Notes under the pieces: model-generated
What the model saw: only the letters and a program-made list of their open reading frames with translations
What the model was told of the DNA's origin: nothing
Database searches by the model: none
DNA from: Sphingomonas prati
GTDB taxonomy: Bacteria > Pseudomonadota > Alphaproteobacteria > Sphingomonadales > Sphingomonadaceae
Assembly: GCF_014643515.1 (NCBI RefSeq)
Contig: NZ_BMJP01000002.1
Location: forward strand, 434,001 to 498,000
Direction of reading: 5' to 3'
DNA: 64,000 nucleotides
Translations under genes and position numbers: made by a program
Shown here: positions 44,178 to 52,937 of the stretch, piece after piece
Layout of the letters: each line of letters starts with the position of its first letter
Numbering within the stretch: the stretch's first letter is position 1

Positions 44178-44207
44178 CCCCCTCCCCTGAAAGGGAGGGG
44201 GCTTTTT
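44178..44207 (+). terminator. Terminator-like hairpin upstream of mmcB (family E)
   Basis: CCCCCTCCC, a 6-base loop, GGGAGGGGG and then CTTTTT. The same unit, with minor change, is at 51335-51365, so the element is dispersed. It lies 39 bp before the mmcB start, so it cannot terminate mmcB itself and may act on upstream or antisense transcripts. Confidence 0.55.
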
Positions 44208-44245
44208 GGCTTCCGTGTGTTCTTGACTTGTTCTAAACCGGTGGC

Positions 44246-44728
44246 ATGGCGACTGCACCTTCCTGTTTCAATGACAGCCCGTTGGTGGCGCGTGACGTCG
44301 CGCGGGGGGTGGCGCGGTTGTTGTTTCGGCAGGATGCGATGGCGCTGTGCGAGGTGCCGCTGGGCAATGGGCGGCGGGCGGACCTGATGGCGATCGATGC
44401 CAAGGGTCAGGTGGTGATCGTGGAGATCAAGGTGTCGCGCGCGGACCTGCGCGGGGATGCGAAGTGGCCGGAGTATCTCGATTATTGCGATCGTTATTAC
44501 TGGGCGGTGCCGGCGGGCTTCGACCTGGCGCCGTTCGGGGAGGATGCGTTCCTGCCCGACGTGTGCGGGTTGATCGTGGCGGATCGCTACGATGCCGAGG
44601 TGATGCGCGCGGCGGCGGTGCGGCCGATGGCGGCGGCGCGGCGCAAGGTGGAGACTTTGCGCTTTGCCAGGCGGGCGGCCCGGCGGTTGCTGGGGGGGCT
44701 GGATCTCGGGTTGGTGGGGTTGGACTGA
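44246..44728 (+). CDS. MmcB family DNA repair protein
   Basis: A 160-residue protein of the MmcB family (PD-(D/E)XK-like nuclease fold). The acidic and lysine residues lie in GRRADLMAIDAKGQVVIVEIKVS, followed by RADLRGDAKWPEYLDYCDRY (both shown in parts). In Caulobacter the family is induced by DNA damage. Two tight arrangements are visible: it converges with the HerA-like ATPase gene and a C/G-rich hairpin separates them at 44738. Exact repair role is unknown. Confidence 0.88.
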   Translation: MATAPSCFNDSPLVARDVARGVARLLFRQDAMALCEVPLGNGRRADLMAIDAKGQVVIVEIKVSRADLRGDAKWPEYLDYCDRYYWAVPAGFDLAPFGEDAFLPDVCGLIVADRYDAEVMRAAAVRPMAAARRKVETLRFARRAARRLLGGLDLGLVGLD

Positions 44729-44775
44729 GCGCTTTCTTAGCCCCTCCCCTGAAGGAGAGGGGCTTAGAAATAGAC

Positions 44776-46437
44776 CTATCGCCCCTGGTTGCGCCAGCGG
44801 CGAATGACGCGGGTGATGATCGCGTCTTCGCCGCCGGACTGGCGCCAGAGGACAGAGAAGGCGGGGTCGCTGGAGGCGGGGCGTTTTTCGGGTTCGAGGT
44901 CGTCGAGTTGGACGCGGATCGGGATCGCGACGCCTTCGCCGCAGATCACGGCTTCGCGGTTGCGGAGCGCGGGGATCGAGTCGAGGAAACCGCGTGCGCC
45001 CTCCGGCATCGCGGCCTTTACGAACGCCTGATCGCGATCGTTGTTGAGTCGCATCGCGATGATCGTGCCGCATTGCGACAGCACGCCTTCGGCTAGATCG
45101 GACGGGCGTTGCGTAACGAGGCCGAGCGAGACGCCGTATTTGCGGCCTTCCTTGGCGATCCGTTCGAGCACCTTGCGCACCGCCTGGCCGCCGCCGGTGC
45201 GGTCCGCGGGGATGTAGCGATGTGCTTCCTCGCACACCAGCAGGACGGGACGTTGTGCCTCGCCGCGCGCCCAGATCGCATAGTCGAACACCATGCGGCT
45301 GAGCATCGACACCACGACGCCGGTGATTTCGGACGGCACGCCCGACATGTCGATGATCGAGATCGGGCGGCCGTGGCCGGGCAGGCGGAACAGTTTCGCC
45401 AGGAACGCGCCCATCGTGTCGCCGACCAGCATGCCGGAGAACATGAAGGCATAGCGCGAGTCGGCCTTGATCTCGTCGATCTTGGCCTTCAGCCGGAGGT
45501 AGGGTGCGCTGTCGGTGGCCTTGTCCATGCGGCCCATCTCGGCCTGGATCATGTTCGACAGATCGGACAGCAGATAGGGGATTGGGGCGTCGACCGTCAG
45601 CTTGGCGATCCCCTCCGCCAGGCGATTTTTCATCCGTGCGGCGAGCAGGCATTTGGCGAGGATGTCGCGATCGACATGGCCCTCCGCACCGGTCGTGGTG
45701 ACGAAGGTTTCGGCATGCTCCTCGAAATTCATGAGCCAGTAGGGCATTGCCAGGTTGCCGACGTCGAAGATCTCGCCCGTCTTCTGGAACGCCGCGCTGT
45801 ATTCGCCGTGCGGATCGATCATCACGATGTGGCCCTCCGGCGCACGTTCGCAGATGCGGTGGAGGATGAGCGCGGTGGCGGTCGACTTGCCGGTGCCGGT
45901 GGAGCCGAGGATCGCGAAGTGCTTGCCGAGGAACGCGTCGATGAACAGCGCGCCGCGGATGTCGGCGGTCGGATAGATCGTGCCGATTTCGATATGCGCG
46001 CGGTCGTCGGTGGCGAACACCTGGCGCATGTCGGCGCCGGACAGCGGGAAGACGCGCGCGCCGGGGACGGGGTAGCGCGTGATGCCGCGCCGGAAGCTGC
46101 GGAGTGTGTCGGCCGCGGCGTCGTAGTCCGCCTCGCCCAGGAAATCGATGTCGGCGAGTATCCGGTCGCCGTCGGTGCCGGACAGTCGCATCGAGCGGAC
46201 ATTGGCGATCAGCCAGCGGTTCGCGACGATCATCTTGACGAGGCTGCCGACCTGACCCGCTGCGGCGATCGCTGGGTCGGGATCCTGCGCGAGCCGGTCG
46301 ATCAGCGCGGCGTCGAGCACGACGCGCGTGGCCGAACCCGCGACATCGAGAAGGCGACCGATTTCGGGGAGTGCGGCCGCGTCGTCCGCGACCGCCACGG
46401 CAGCACGGAACGCATCCCCGCCCATCGACATGTCCAT
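44776..46437 (-). CDS. HerA-like ATPase (DUF87/FtsK-HerA translocase)
   Basis: A 553-residue hexameric-type DNA motor. The N-terminal HAS-barrel-like region (residues ~80-160) precedes Walker A HFAILGSTGTGKSTATALIL. GHIVMIDPHGEYSAAFQKTG is the HerA DPHGEY motif, and Walker B is VLLVCEEAHRYIPADRTGGG. The arginine-finger region LAEGVLSQCGTIIAMRLNNDRDQ is present. HerA proteins move DNA with NurA-type nucleases in repair or defence. No NurA is adjacent; MmcB, a nuclease-fold protein, converges with it. Cellular role uncertain. Confidence 0.9.
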   Translation of the reverse strand: MDMSMGGDAFRAAVAVADDAAALPEIGRLLDVAGSATRVVLDAALIDRLAQDPDPAIAAAGQVGSLVKMIVANRWLIANVRSMRLSGTDGDRILADIDFLGEADYDAAADTLRSFRRGITRYPVPGARVFPLSGADMRQVFATDDRAHIEIGTIYPTADIRGALFIDAFLGKHFAILGSTGTGKSTATALILHRICERAPEGHIVMIDPHGEYSAAFQKTGEIFDVGNLAMPYWLMNFEEHAETFVTTTGAEGHVDRDILAKCLLAARMKNRLAEGIAKLTVDAPIPYLLSDLSNMIQAEMGRMDKATDSAPYLRLKAKIDEIKADSRYAFMFSGMLVGDTMGAFLAKLFRLPGHGRPISIIDMSGVPSEITGVVVSMLSRMVFDYAIWARGEAQRPVLLVCEEAHRYIPADRTGGGQAVRKVLERIAKEGRKYGVSLGLVTQRPSDLAEGVLSQCGTIIAMRLNNDRDQAFVKAAMPEGARGFLDSIPALRNREAVICGEGVAIPIRVQLDDLEPEKRPASSDPAFSVLWRQSGGEDAIITRVIRRWRNQGR

Positions 46438-46520
46438 CAGCGTACGCCTTCCTTAACGAAACCCGTCGAGGAATAGGCCGCTGCGCCTTAAGATTTGAAC
46501 AAGGACGATGGCCTGGCGGA

Positions 46521-47282
46521 TCAGCGCAACCGGCGGAACAGCACCGCGCCGGCCCAGCCCAGCACGAGCGAAACGACGACCGCGAACAGCCCGTAGAGGA
46601 AGCCGCGATCGGCGGCGGCAGCGGCGACGTAACGTTCGAAGCCGGTCTTCTCGATCGCGATTTCCCGCGTGGCACCGGCGACGACGCGACCATCGACCAG
46701 CAGGAACGTCTCGGCCGTATAGACGCCGACCGGCACGCGGGCGGGCAGCTGGATGCGGGCGCGGTAGAGCACGCCTTCGGTGATCCGGACGCGGGTCTTT
46801 TCCTCGACGTAAAGGCCCTGGCGGCGTTTGAGGTCGACGAGGCCGCGTTCTAGCCGGCGCTGTTCGGCGGGGACCTTGCCGCTGGCCGGCGATAGCTGGA
46901 TATTGTCGACGCCGAATTCGTAGATCGCAGCGGTGCGATCGTCGACCAGCGTGGCGAGCGGGCGCGAGGCGGCGACGGCGTAAAAGCTCGGGACCGAGCG
47001 GAAGCGCGCGCTGTCCGCGTTGATCCACATACCGGCGACCTTCTGCTTTTCGCGCAGGACGATCGGTTCGGCAGGCCCCTTGATGACGATCGCGATGTCC
47101 GCGTCGCGCGTCGGCACGCGGCCGCCGGGGTAGAGGATCGCGCCGAACAGCAGCAGTTCGGCGCCGGTGAAGCTGTAGACGATGTCGATCCGGCGTTGCG
47201 ACACGTCGGGCACCAGCCGCGGCACGGACTGCGCCAGGAGGAGCGGGGACAGCAAGCAGAGCGCGAGCGCAGCGCGCTTCAC
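46521..47282 (-). CDS. TIGR02186 family membrane-anchored protein
   Basis: A 253-residue protein with an N-terminal signal (LALCLLSPLLLAQS) and a C-terminal membrane helix (GLFAVVVSLVLGWAGAVLFR). The periplasmic domain has SQRRIDIVYSFTGAELLLFGAI and IYEFGVDNIQLSPASGKV. The family always seems to sit next to a TauE/SafE permease; the GTG start overlaps the TSUP gene stop by GTGA. It probably works as an accessory subunit of that transporter, by inference from coupling. Confidence 0.87.
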   Translation of the reverse strand: MKRAALALCLLSPLLLAQSVPRLVPDVSQRRIDIVYSFTGAELLLFGAILYPGGRVPTRDADIAIVIKGPAEPIVLREKQKVAGMWINADSARFRSVPSFYAVAASRPLATLVDDRTAAIYEFGVDNIQLSPASGKVPAEQRRLERGLVDLKRRQGLYVEEKTRVRITEGVLYRARIQLPARVPVGVYTAETFLLVDGRVVAGATREIAIEKTGFERYVAAAAADRGFLYGLFAVVVSLVLGWAGAVLFRRLR

Positions 47283-48193
47283 AGCACCTGCACCGTGTAG
47301 ATGTCGTCCGGCCGCCAAGTGAGGCCAAGCCCGACGCGGAACGCGACGAACAGCACGATGACCGCGAGGAACAGACGGAGATATTCGGGCTTCACCTTGT
47401 TGGCGAAACGTGCGCCGATCTGTGCGCCGGACACGCTGCCGATCAGCAGCAGGACCGCGAGGACGATATCGACCGCGTGGGTGGTGAGCGCGTGGACCAT
47501 AGTGGTGGCCGCGGTGACGAACAGGATCTGGAACAGCGAGGTACCGACGACGACCTTCGTCGACATGCCGAGCAGGTAGATCATCGCCGGCACCAGCACG
47601 AAGCCGCCGCCGACGCCGAGCAGGACGGTGAGCAGCCCGGTGAAGAAGCCGAGCAGTAACGGGGCGACCGGCGAGATGTAGAGCCCCGAGCGGTAGAAGC
47701 GCCAGCGGCCGGGCAGGCTGGCGACGAGCGGGTGATGGCGGCGCGGGCCGCCGGGCGCGGGCCGGCCGCGGCGGACCGCATAGACGCTGGTGACCGCTTC
47801 CTTCGCCATCAGCATCCCGATGCCACCGAGCAGAAAGACGTAGAGCAAGGCCACGACGGTATCGATCTGGCCGGAGCGTTGCAGCGCCCGGAAGATGAAG
47901 CCGCCGGCGACCGACCCCGCAGCACCGCCCGCGACGAGCACGCCGCCCATGTGGAAATCGACGCCCTTGCGCTGCATGTGCGCGAACACGCCGGACACGC
48001 TGGCCCCGGTGATTTGCGTGGCGGAGGACGCCACCGCGACCGCGGGCGGGATGCCGTAGAAGATCAGCAGCGGCGTGGTGAGGAACCCGCCGCCGACGCC
48101 GAACATGCCGGACAGGATGCCGACCAGACCGCCGAGCGCGACGATGACCAAGGCGTTCACGGAGAGGCCGGCGATCGGAAGATAGATATCCAT
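47279..48193 (-). CDS. TSUP (TauE/SafE) family anion permease
   Basis: A 304-residue permease with about eight hydrophobic segments in two repeats. The glycine-rich family motifs are GILSGMFGVGGGFLTTPLLI and LTVLLGVGGGFVLVPAMIYL. LGSVSGAQIGARFANKVKPE-type end is also typical. TSUP proteins move sulfite, sulfonates or other small organosulfur anions. It is co-translated with the TIGR02186 protein. Substrate is not evident. Confidence 0.92.
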   Translation of the reverse strand: MDIYLPIAGLSVNALVIVALGGLVGILSGMFGVGGGFLTTPLLIFYGIPPAVAVASSATQITGASVSGVFAHMQRKGVDFHMGGVLVAGGAAGSVAGGFIFRALQRSGQIDTVVALLYVFLLGGIGMLMAKEAVTSVYAVRRGRPAPGGPRRHHPLVASLPGRWRFYRSGLYISPVAPLLLGFFTGLLTVLLGVGGGFVLVPAMIYLLGMSTKVVVGTSLFQILFVTAATTMVHALTTHAVDIVLAVLLLIGSVSGAQIGARFANKVKPEYLRLFLAVIVLFVAFRVGLGLTWRPDDIYTVQVL

Positions 48194-48252
48194 CGTACGG
48201 GCTGGACTAGCGGGTCCGGTCGGGGGGTGGAAGCGGGTTGTGGGTTGGGGAG

Positions 48253-48268
48253 TGATCCACGTGGAACA
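48253..48268. promoter_or_regulatory. parS-like site (one mismatch)
   Basis: TGATCCACGTGGAACA differs from the perfect 16-bp palindrome at position 3 only. It is 60 bp upstream of the TSUP gene start. Confidence 0.6.
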
Positions 48269-48451
48269 TATTGGCGGTTGCGGCAGGCGGTGAGTAAGCT
48301 CTCTCTTCCCTCTGGGGAGAGGGCTGGGGAGAGGGGTAGTCCTAGGTGGGACGTGGGTTGGGCTAGGTACTCCAGGCCTCCCTCTTTCCCCGACCCTCCC
48401 CCCAATGGGGGAGGGGGCGATGGTGGTTTTGGACGGTTCTTCGCTGCCGAC

Positions 48452-48470
48452 GTAGGACCAAAGGTCCTAC
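48452..48470. promoter_or_regulatory. Candidate operator palindrome upstream of crtY
   Basis: GTAGGACC-AAA-GGTCCTAC, a perfect palindrome with 8-bp arms and a 3-base centre, 36 bp upstream of the crtY ATG. The position overlaps the expected -10/-35 zone, so it could bind a regulator of carotenoid genes. No known regulator is assigned. Confidence 0.45.
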
Positions 48471-48506
48471 TATCTCGTCGCATCAGGGTGGGGTAGAACG
48501 ACAGCA

Positions 48507-49670
48507 ATGGCAGACAGTCTGAAATGCGACGTTGCGGTGCTGGGCGCCGGGCTGGCGGGCGGGCTGGTCGCGCTGGCGCTTGCGAAGCGGCGGCCCGAGT
48601 TGACCGTGCTGCTGATCGAGGAGACCGACCGGATCGGCGGGAACCATGTCTGGTCGTTCTTCGACAGCGACGTGGACGAGGCGGATCGCTGGCTGGTGAC
48701 GCCGCTGATTTCCTATGGCTGGCGCGGATATGATGTCCAGTTTCCGGCTCATGCGCGGATGCTCGGGACGCCTTATTATTCGATCGAATCGGAACGGCTG
48801 GAGGACGCGGTGCGCGTCGCCATGCCGGCCGAGCGGATCCTGACCGGGCGGCGCGTGCTGGCGGCATCGCCCAAGGCGGCGGTGCTCGACGACGGGACGC
48901 GGATCGAGGCAGGCGGCGTGATCGACGCGCGTGGGGGGGCGACGCTTCGGCATCTCGATTGCGGGTGGCAGAAGTTCGTGGGGCACGAGCTGGTGCTCGA
49001 TGCGCCGCATGGGCTGGAACGGCCGATCGTGATGGACGCGACCGTCGAGCAACATGACGGCTATCGCTTCGTCTATTGCCTGCCGTTCGCCGAGAATCGC
49101 GTGTTCGTCGAGGACACTTATTATAGCGAGTTCGCGCACCTGCATGTCGACAGCATCGCCGCGCGGATCGCGCGATATGCCGAGGCGCGCGGGTGGAAGG
49201 TCAACAGCATCGCGCGACGCGAGTCGGGCGTGCTGCCGGTGGTGATGGGCGGCGATTTCGACGCCTATTGGCAGTCGGGCAGCGGCGGCGTGGCGAAGGT
49301 CGGCGCGCGGGCGGCGATGTATCATCCGACGACGGGATATTCGTTGCCGGATGCGATCCGGACCGCGGTGATGATCGCAGGCGAGACCGACCTGTCGGGC
49401 GCGGCGCTGCACACCCGATTGCGGGCGCATGCGCGCGCGGCGTGGGATGCGCGCGGCTTCTATCGGATGCTGGACCGGATGCTGTTCCGGGCGGCGGCGC
49501 CGACGGAACGCTACCGCGTGTTGGAACGCTTCTACACGTTGGATGGTGGGTTGGTGCGGCGTTTCTATGCCGCGCAATCGACCGGCATGGACAAGTTCCG
49601 GATCCTGGCGGGCAAGCCGCCGGTTCCGGTGGGCCGCGCGATCGCGGCGCTCGGGGAGACGCGACGGTAA
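48507..49670 (+). CDS. crtY: Lycopene beta-cyclase CrtY
   Basis: A 387-residue flavoprotein that cyclises lycopene to beta-carotene. The FAD-binding N-terminus is DVAVLGAGLAGGLVALALAK, followed by the cyclase stretch GGNHVWSFFDSD. The cyclase motif CGWQKFVGHELV and the segment VYCLPFAENRVFVEDTYY (seen as RFVYCLPFAENRVFVEDTYY) are characteristic. It starts a crtY-crtI-LOG-crtB run; crtI overlaps its stop by one base (TAATG). Confidence 0.95.
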   Translation: MADSLKCDVAVLGAGLAGGLVALALAKRRPELTVLLIEETDRIGGNHVWSFFDSDVDEADRWLVTPLISYGWRGYDVQFPAHARMLGTPYYSIESERLEDAVRVAMPAERILTGRRVLAASPKAAVLDDGTRIEAGGVIDARGGATLRHLDCGWQKFVGHELVLDAPHGLERPIVMDATVEQHDGYRFVYCLPFAENRVFVEDTYYSEFAHLHVDSIAARIARYAEARGWKVNSIARRESGVLPVVMGGDFDAYWQSGSGGVAKVGARAAMYHPTTGYSLPDAIRTAVMIAGETDLSGAALHTRLRAHARAAWDARGFYRMLDRMLFRAAAPTERYRVLERFYTLDGGLVRRFYAAQSTGMDKFRILAGKPPVPVGRAIAALGETRR

Positions 49671-51232
49671 TGGCGACAATAGCAGCGAATTCGGCCATTG
49701 GTGCCGGCACCGTCACGGCCGGTGCGGTCCCAGTGCGGGCCGGGGCACAGCCGCAGAGCGCGGTGGTGATCGGCGCGGGCTTCGGCGGGCTGGCGCTCGC
49801 GATCCGGCTGCAATCGGCGGGCGTGCAGACGACGCTGGTCGAGGCGCGCGACAAGGCCGGCGGACGGGCGTACGTCTGGGAACGCGACGGGTTCACGTTC
49901 GATGCCGGCCCGACCGTCATCACCGATCCGGCGTGCCTGCAGGAATTGTGGGGCCTGAGTGGTCGGCAGATGGCCGACGATATCGAGCTGTTGCCGGTGA
50001 CGCCGTTCTACCGCCTGAACTGGCCGGACGGGACGAATTTCGACTATTCCAACGACGACGCGTCGTTGATGGAGGAGATCGGCAAGCTTAACCCCGACGA
50101 TATCGCGGGCTATGCCAAGTTCCTGGATTATGCGGCCGGCGTGTACCGCGAGGGGTATCTGAAGCTCGGCCATGTCGCGTTCCTCGACTTTGCGTCGATG
50201 TTGAAGGCGGCGCCTGCGCTCGCGAAATACCAGGCTTGGCGCTCGGTCTACTCCGTCGTGTCGAGTTTCGTGAAGAACGAGAAGCTGCGCGAGGCGCTGT
50301 CGTTCCACACGCTGCTGGTCGGCGGCAACCCGATGACGACGAGCGCGATCTACGCCCTGATCCACAAGCTGGAGAAGGACGGCGGCGTTTGGTTCGCGCG
50401 TGGCGGCACGAACCAGCTGATCGCGGCGTTGTGCACGCAGTTCGAGCGGCTGGGCGGCACGTTGCGGCTGGCCAGCCCGGTCGAGCGGATCGAGACGCTG
50501 GGCGACCGGGTAACGGGTGTGCGGCTGGCCGGTGGCGAGACGATCACGGCGGATGCGGTCGCGTCGAACGGGGACATCGTCCATACGTATCGCGACCTGC
50601 TGAAGGATACGCCGCGCGGCAAGCGGGCGGCGGCGAAGCTGGAGCGGAAGAGCTACTCCCCGTCGCTGTTCGTCGTGCATTTCGGCATCAAGGGGACGTG
50701 GCCGGGCATCCCGCACCACATGATCCTGTTCGGCCCGCGCTACCGCGAGTTGCTGACCGACATCTACGACCACGGCGTGCTGGCGGAGGATTTTTCGCTG
50801 TACCTGCACCATCCGACCGTCAGCGATCCGTCGCTGGCGCCGGAGGGTTGCTCGACATTCTATGCGCTGGCGCCGGTGCCGCATCAGGGCAAGCTGCCGA
50901 TCGACTGGGAGGTCGAGGGGCCGAAATATGCCGAGCGCATCCTGGACGAAATCGAGAAGCGGCTGATCCCCGACCTGCGCGGGCGGATCATGACGCAGTT
51001 CCATTACACGCCGCAGGATTTCGGACGCGACCTGAGCGCGCATCTGGGGAGTGCGTTCTCGCTCGAGCCGGTGTTGACGCAGTCGGCCTGGTTCCGGACG
51101 CATAACCGCGATGACGTGATACCGAACCTGTACTTCGTGGGGGCCGGGACGCATCCGGGTGCGGGAATTCCGGGTGTGGTCGGGAGTGCGAAGGCGACCG
51201 CTGCGCTGATGCTCGAGGGGTTGCGGGTTTAG
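49670..51232 (+). CDS. crtI: Phytoene desaturase CrtI
   Basis: A 520-residue FAD desaturase converting phytoene to lycopene (or intermediates). The N-terminal extension has low similarity, then the FAD motif SAVVIGAGFGGLALAIRLQS and GGRAYVWERDGFTFDAGPTV. The C-terminal carotene desaturase signature NLYFVGAGTHPGAGIPGVVG is clear. Length is usual for the family. A 150-bp gap with a family E hairpin separates it from the LOG gene. Confidence 0.97.
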   Translation: MATIAANSAIGAGTVTAGAVPVRAGAQPQSAVVIGAGFGGLALAIRLQSAGVQTTLVEARDKAGGRAYVWERDGFTFDAGPTVITDPACLQELWGLSGRQMADDIELLPVTPFYRLNWPDGTNFDYSNDDASLMEEIGKLNPDDIAGYAKFLDYAAGVYREGYLKLGHVAFLDFASMLKAAPALAKYQAWRSVYSVVSSFVKNEKLREALSFHTLLVGGNPMTTSAIYALIHKLEKDGGVWFARGGTNQLIAALCTQFERLGGTLRLASPVERIETLGDRVTGVRLAGGETITADAVASNGDIVHTYRDLLKDTPRGKRAAAKLERKSYSPSLFVVHFGIKGTWPGIPHHMILFGPRYRELLTDIYDHGVLAEDFSLYLHHPTVSDPSLAPEGCSTFYALAPVPHQGKLPIDWEVEGPKYAERILDEIEKRLIPDLRGRIMTQFHYTPQDFGRDLSAHLGSAFSLEPVLTQSAWFRTHNRDDVIPNLYFVGAGTHPGAGIPGVVGSAKATAALMLEGLRV

Positions 51233-51334
51233 CTTCTTCTTCCCCGCTCCCTTTTAAGGGAGGAGCCGGGGGTGGGTGGTACGTGCGCTTGATCGGTGAC
51301 GTTGGACTCGTGGTGCTGTAGCACCCACCCCCAA

Positions 51335-51365
51335 CCCCCTCCCTTGAAAGGGAGGGGGCTTTGTT
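51335..51365 (+). terminator. Terminator-like hairpin after crtI (family E)
   Basis: CCCCCTCCCT, loop TGAA, AGGGAGGGGG, then CTTTGTT. It nearly repeats the unit at 44178-44207. It may reduce or separate transcription between crtI and the LOG-crtB pair. Confidence 0.55.
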
Positions 51366-51382
51366 ATGTGAAGAGGTTCTGC

Positions 51383-51964
51383 GTGAAGCGTCTTGCCATT
51401 TACTGCGGGTCGGCGACCCCGGCTGATCCCGTTTATATCGAGAGCGCGCGCGGCATTGGTCGCCGGCTGGCGGAGCGCGGGATCGGGGTCGTGTATGGCG
51501 GCGGTCGGCTCGGGCTGATGGGTGCGGTGGCAGATGGGGCACTGGCGGCCGGGGGCGAGGTGATCGGGGTGATTCCGGATGCGCTGGTATCCGCCGAGGT
51601 GGCGCATCTGGGCTGTACCGAACTGCATACCGTGCGGACGATGCATGAGCGCAAGCAGCTGTTTACCGACCTGTCGGATGGGTTCGTGACGATCCCGGGC
51701 GGGACGGGCACGATGGACGAGTTGTGGGAGGCGATGAGCTGGGCGCAGCTCGGTTACCATGCCAAGCCGGTCGGGCTGTTGAACGTGGCGGGCTATTACG
51801 ACCTGCTCGTCGGGTTCGTGACCAAGATGGCGGAGGTCGGGTTCCTGCGGGCGGAGCATCGCGAGATTCTGGTGGTCGATACCGAACTCGACCGGCTGAT
51901 CGACCGGATGGCGGCGTATGTGCCGCCGCGGACGATCGTGGCGATGGGCGCGCGCGAGCTGTGA
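51383..51964 (+). CDS. LOG family protein (TIGR00730 Rossmann fold)
   Basis: A 193-residue lysine-decarboxylase-like fold. AIYCGSATPADPVYIESARG is the N-terminus, GVVYGGGRLGLMG the first motif, and TIPGGTGTMDELWEAMSWAQ the PGGxGTxxE active site of LOG enzymes, which hydrolyse nucleoside 5'-monophosphates to free base and ribose 5-phosphate. A GTG at 51383 is the start; another GTG lies 15 bases upstream. The stop overlaps crtB by GTGA. Its presence in the carotenoid run is striking; a link to cytokinins or nucleotide turnover is unproven. Confidence 0.9.
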   Translation: MKRLAIYCGSATPADPVYIESARGIGRRLAERGIGVVYGGGRLGLMGAVADGALAAGGEVIGVIPDALVSAEVAHLGCTELHTVRTMHERKQLFTDLSDGFVTIPGGTGTMDELWEAMSWAQLGYHAKPVGLLNVAGYYDLLVGFVTKMAEVGFLRAEHREILVVDTELDRLIDRMAAYVPPRTIVAMGAREL

Positions 51965-52899
51965 TCCGCGACCGCGCCGCGCTGGTCGAGCAGGCGCGGG
52001 AGAGCATCGCCAAGGGATCGAAGTCGTTCGCGGTGGCGTCCAAGCTGTTCGCGCCGGCGACGCGTGAGCGGGCGTGGCTGCTTTATGCCTGGTGCCGGCG
52101 GTGCGACGATCTGGCCGATGGGCAGGATCTGGGCTCAGCGATCAGCGTGGTGGACGATCCGCATGCGCGCTTGGCAGTAATCCGCGATCTGTCTGCGCGC
52201 GCGATGGCGGGCGAGGCGACGGGTGACCCGGCCTTTGACGCGTTAGGCGTGGTGGCCGCGGAGGTGGGGTTGCCGCAGGCGTGGGTGGACGATCTGATCG
52301 CGGGGTTCGCGCTCGATGCGGATGGATTCAGCCCGCGGACGACGGACGATCTGCTGCGTTATTGTTATCATGTGGCTGGCGTCGTCGGGTGCATGATGGC
52401 GGTGGTGATGGGCGTCGATCCGGCGGACGATGCGACGCTGGACCGCGCGTGCGACCTGGGGCTGGCGTTCCAGCTGGCCAATATCGCGCGCGATGTCGGT
52501 GAGGACGATGCGGCCGGGCGCTGCTACCTGCCGGCCGACTGGCTGGCGGAGATGGACGTGCCACCGGGCGAGACGATGCGACCGCTGTACCGCCCGCGGA
52601 TCGCGGTGCTGGGGCGGCGGCTGGCCGCGATGGCGGAGGGGTATGAAGCGAGCGCGCGGGCCGGGACGCCGGCGTTAACGCTTCGGTCCGCCTGGGCGGT
52701 GCTGTCCGCGGCGGGGATCTACGGCGATATCGCGCGTGAGGTCGCGCGGCGGGGCGAGCGGGCGTGGGACAGCCGTGTGTTCACGACGAAGGCGGACAAG
52801 CTGGGCTGGGTCGCGAAGGCGGGCGTGCAGGCAGCGCGGCGCGCCAGTTATGCGGATGCGCGGACGCGGTCCGGGCTATGGATGCGGCCGGGACGGTAG
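51961..52899 (+). CDS. crtB: Phytoene synthase CrtB
   Basis: A 312-residue squalene/phytoene synthase joining two geranylgeranyl-PP. The first Asp-rich motif is AWCRRCDDLADGQD, the second is NIARDVGEDDAAGRCYLPAD. YCYHVAGVVGCMM is also conserved. The GTG start overlaps the LOG stop. No crtZ, crtG or crtX is visible, so hydroxylation genes for nostoxanthin or zeaxanthin must lie elsewhere. Confidence 0.95.
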   Translation: MIRDRAALVEQARESIAKGSKSFAVASKLFAPATRERAWLLYAWCRRCDDLADGQDLGSAISVVDDPHARLAVIRDLSARAMAGEATGDPAFDALGVVAAEVGLPQAWVDDLIAGFALDADGFSPRTTDDLLRYCYHVAGVVGCMMAVVMGVDPADDATLDRACDLGLAFQLANIARDVGEDDAAGRCYLPADWLAEMDVPPGETMRPLYRPRIAVLGRRLAAMAEGYEASARAGTPALTLRSAWAVLSAAGIYGDIAREVARRGERAWDSRVFTTKADKLGWVAKAGVQAARRASYADARTRSGLWMRPGR

Positions 52900-52937
52900 G
52901 CCAACGATTCTGGCCCGACAGGACAACGGTGTGGTGA

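Larger units (their letters stand above)
48194..48506. other. Divergent promoter region between TSUP and crtY
   Basis: 313 bp without a gene. It holds the variant parS at 48253-48268, family E C/G-rich hairpins at 48297-48336 and 48383-48418, and a perfect 8-bp-arm palindrome at 48452-48470, 36 bp before crtY. Promoters for both directions should lie here. Confidence 0.7.
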
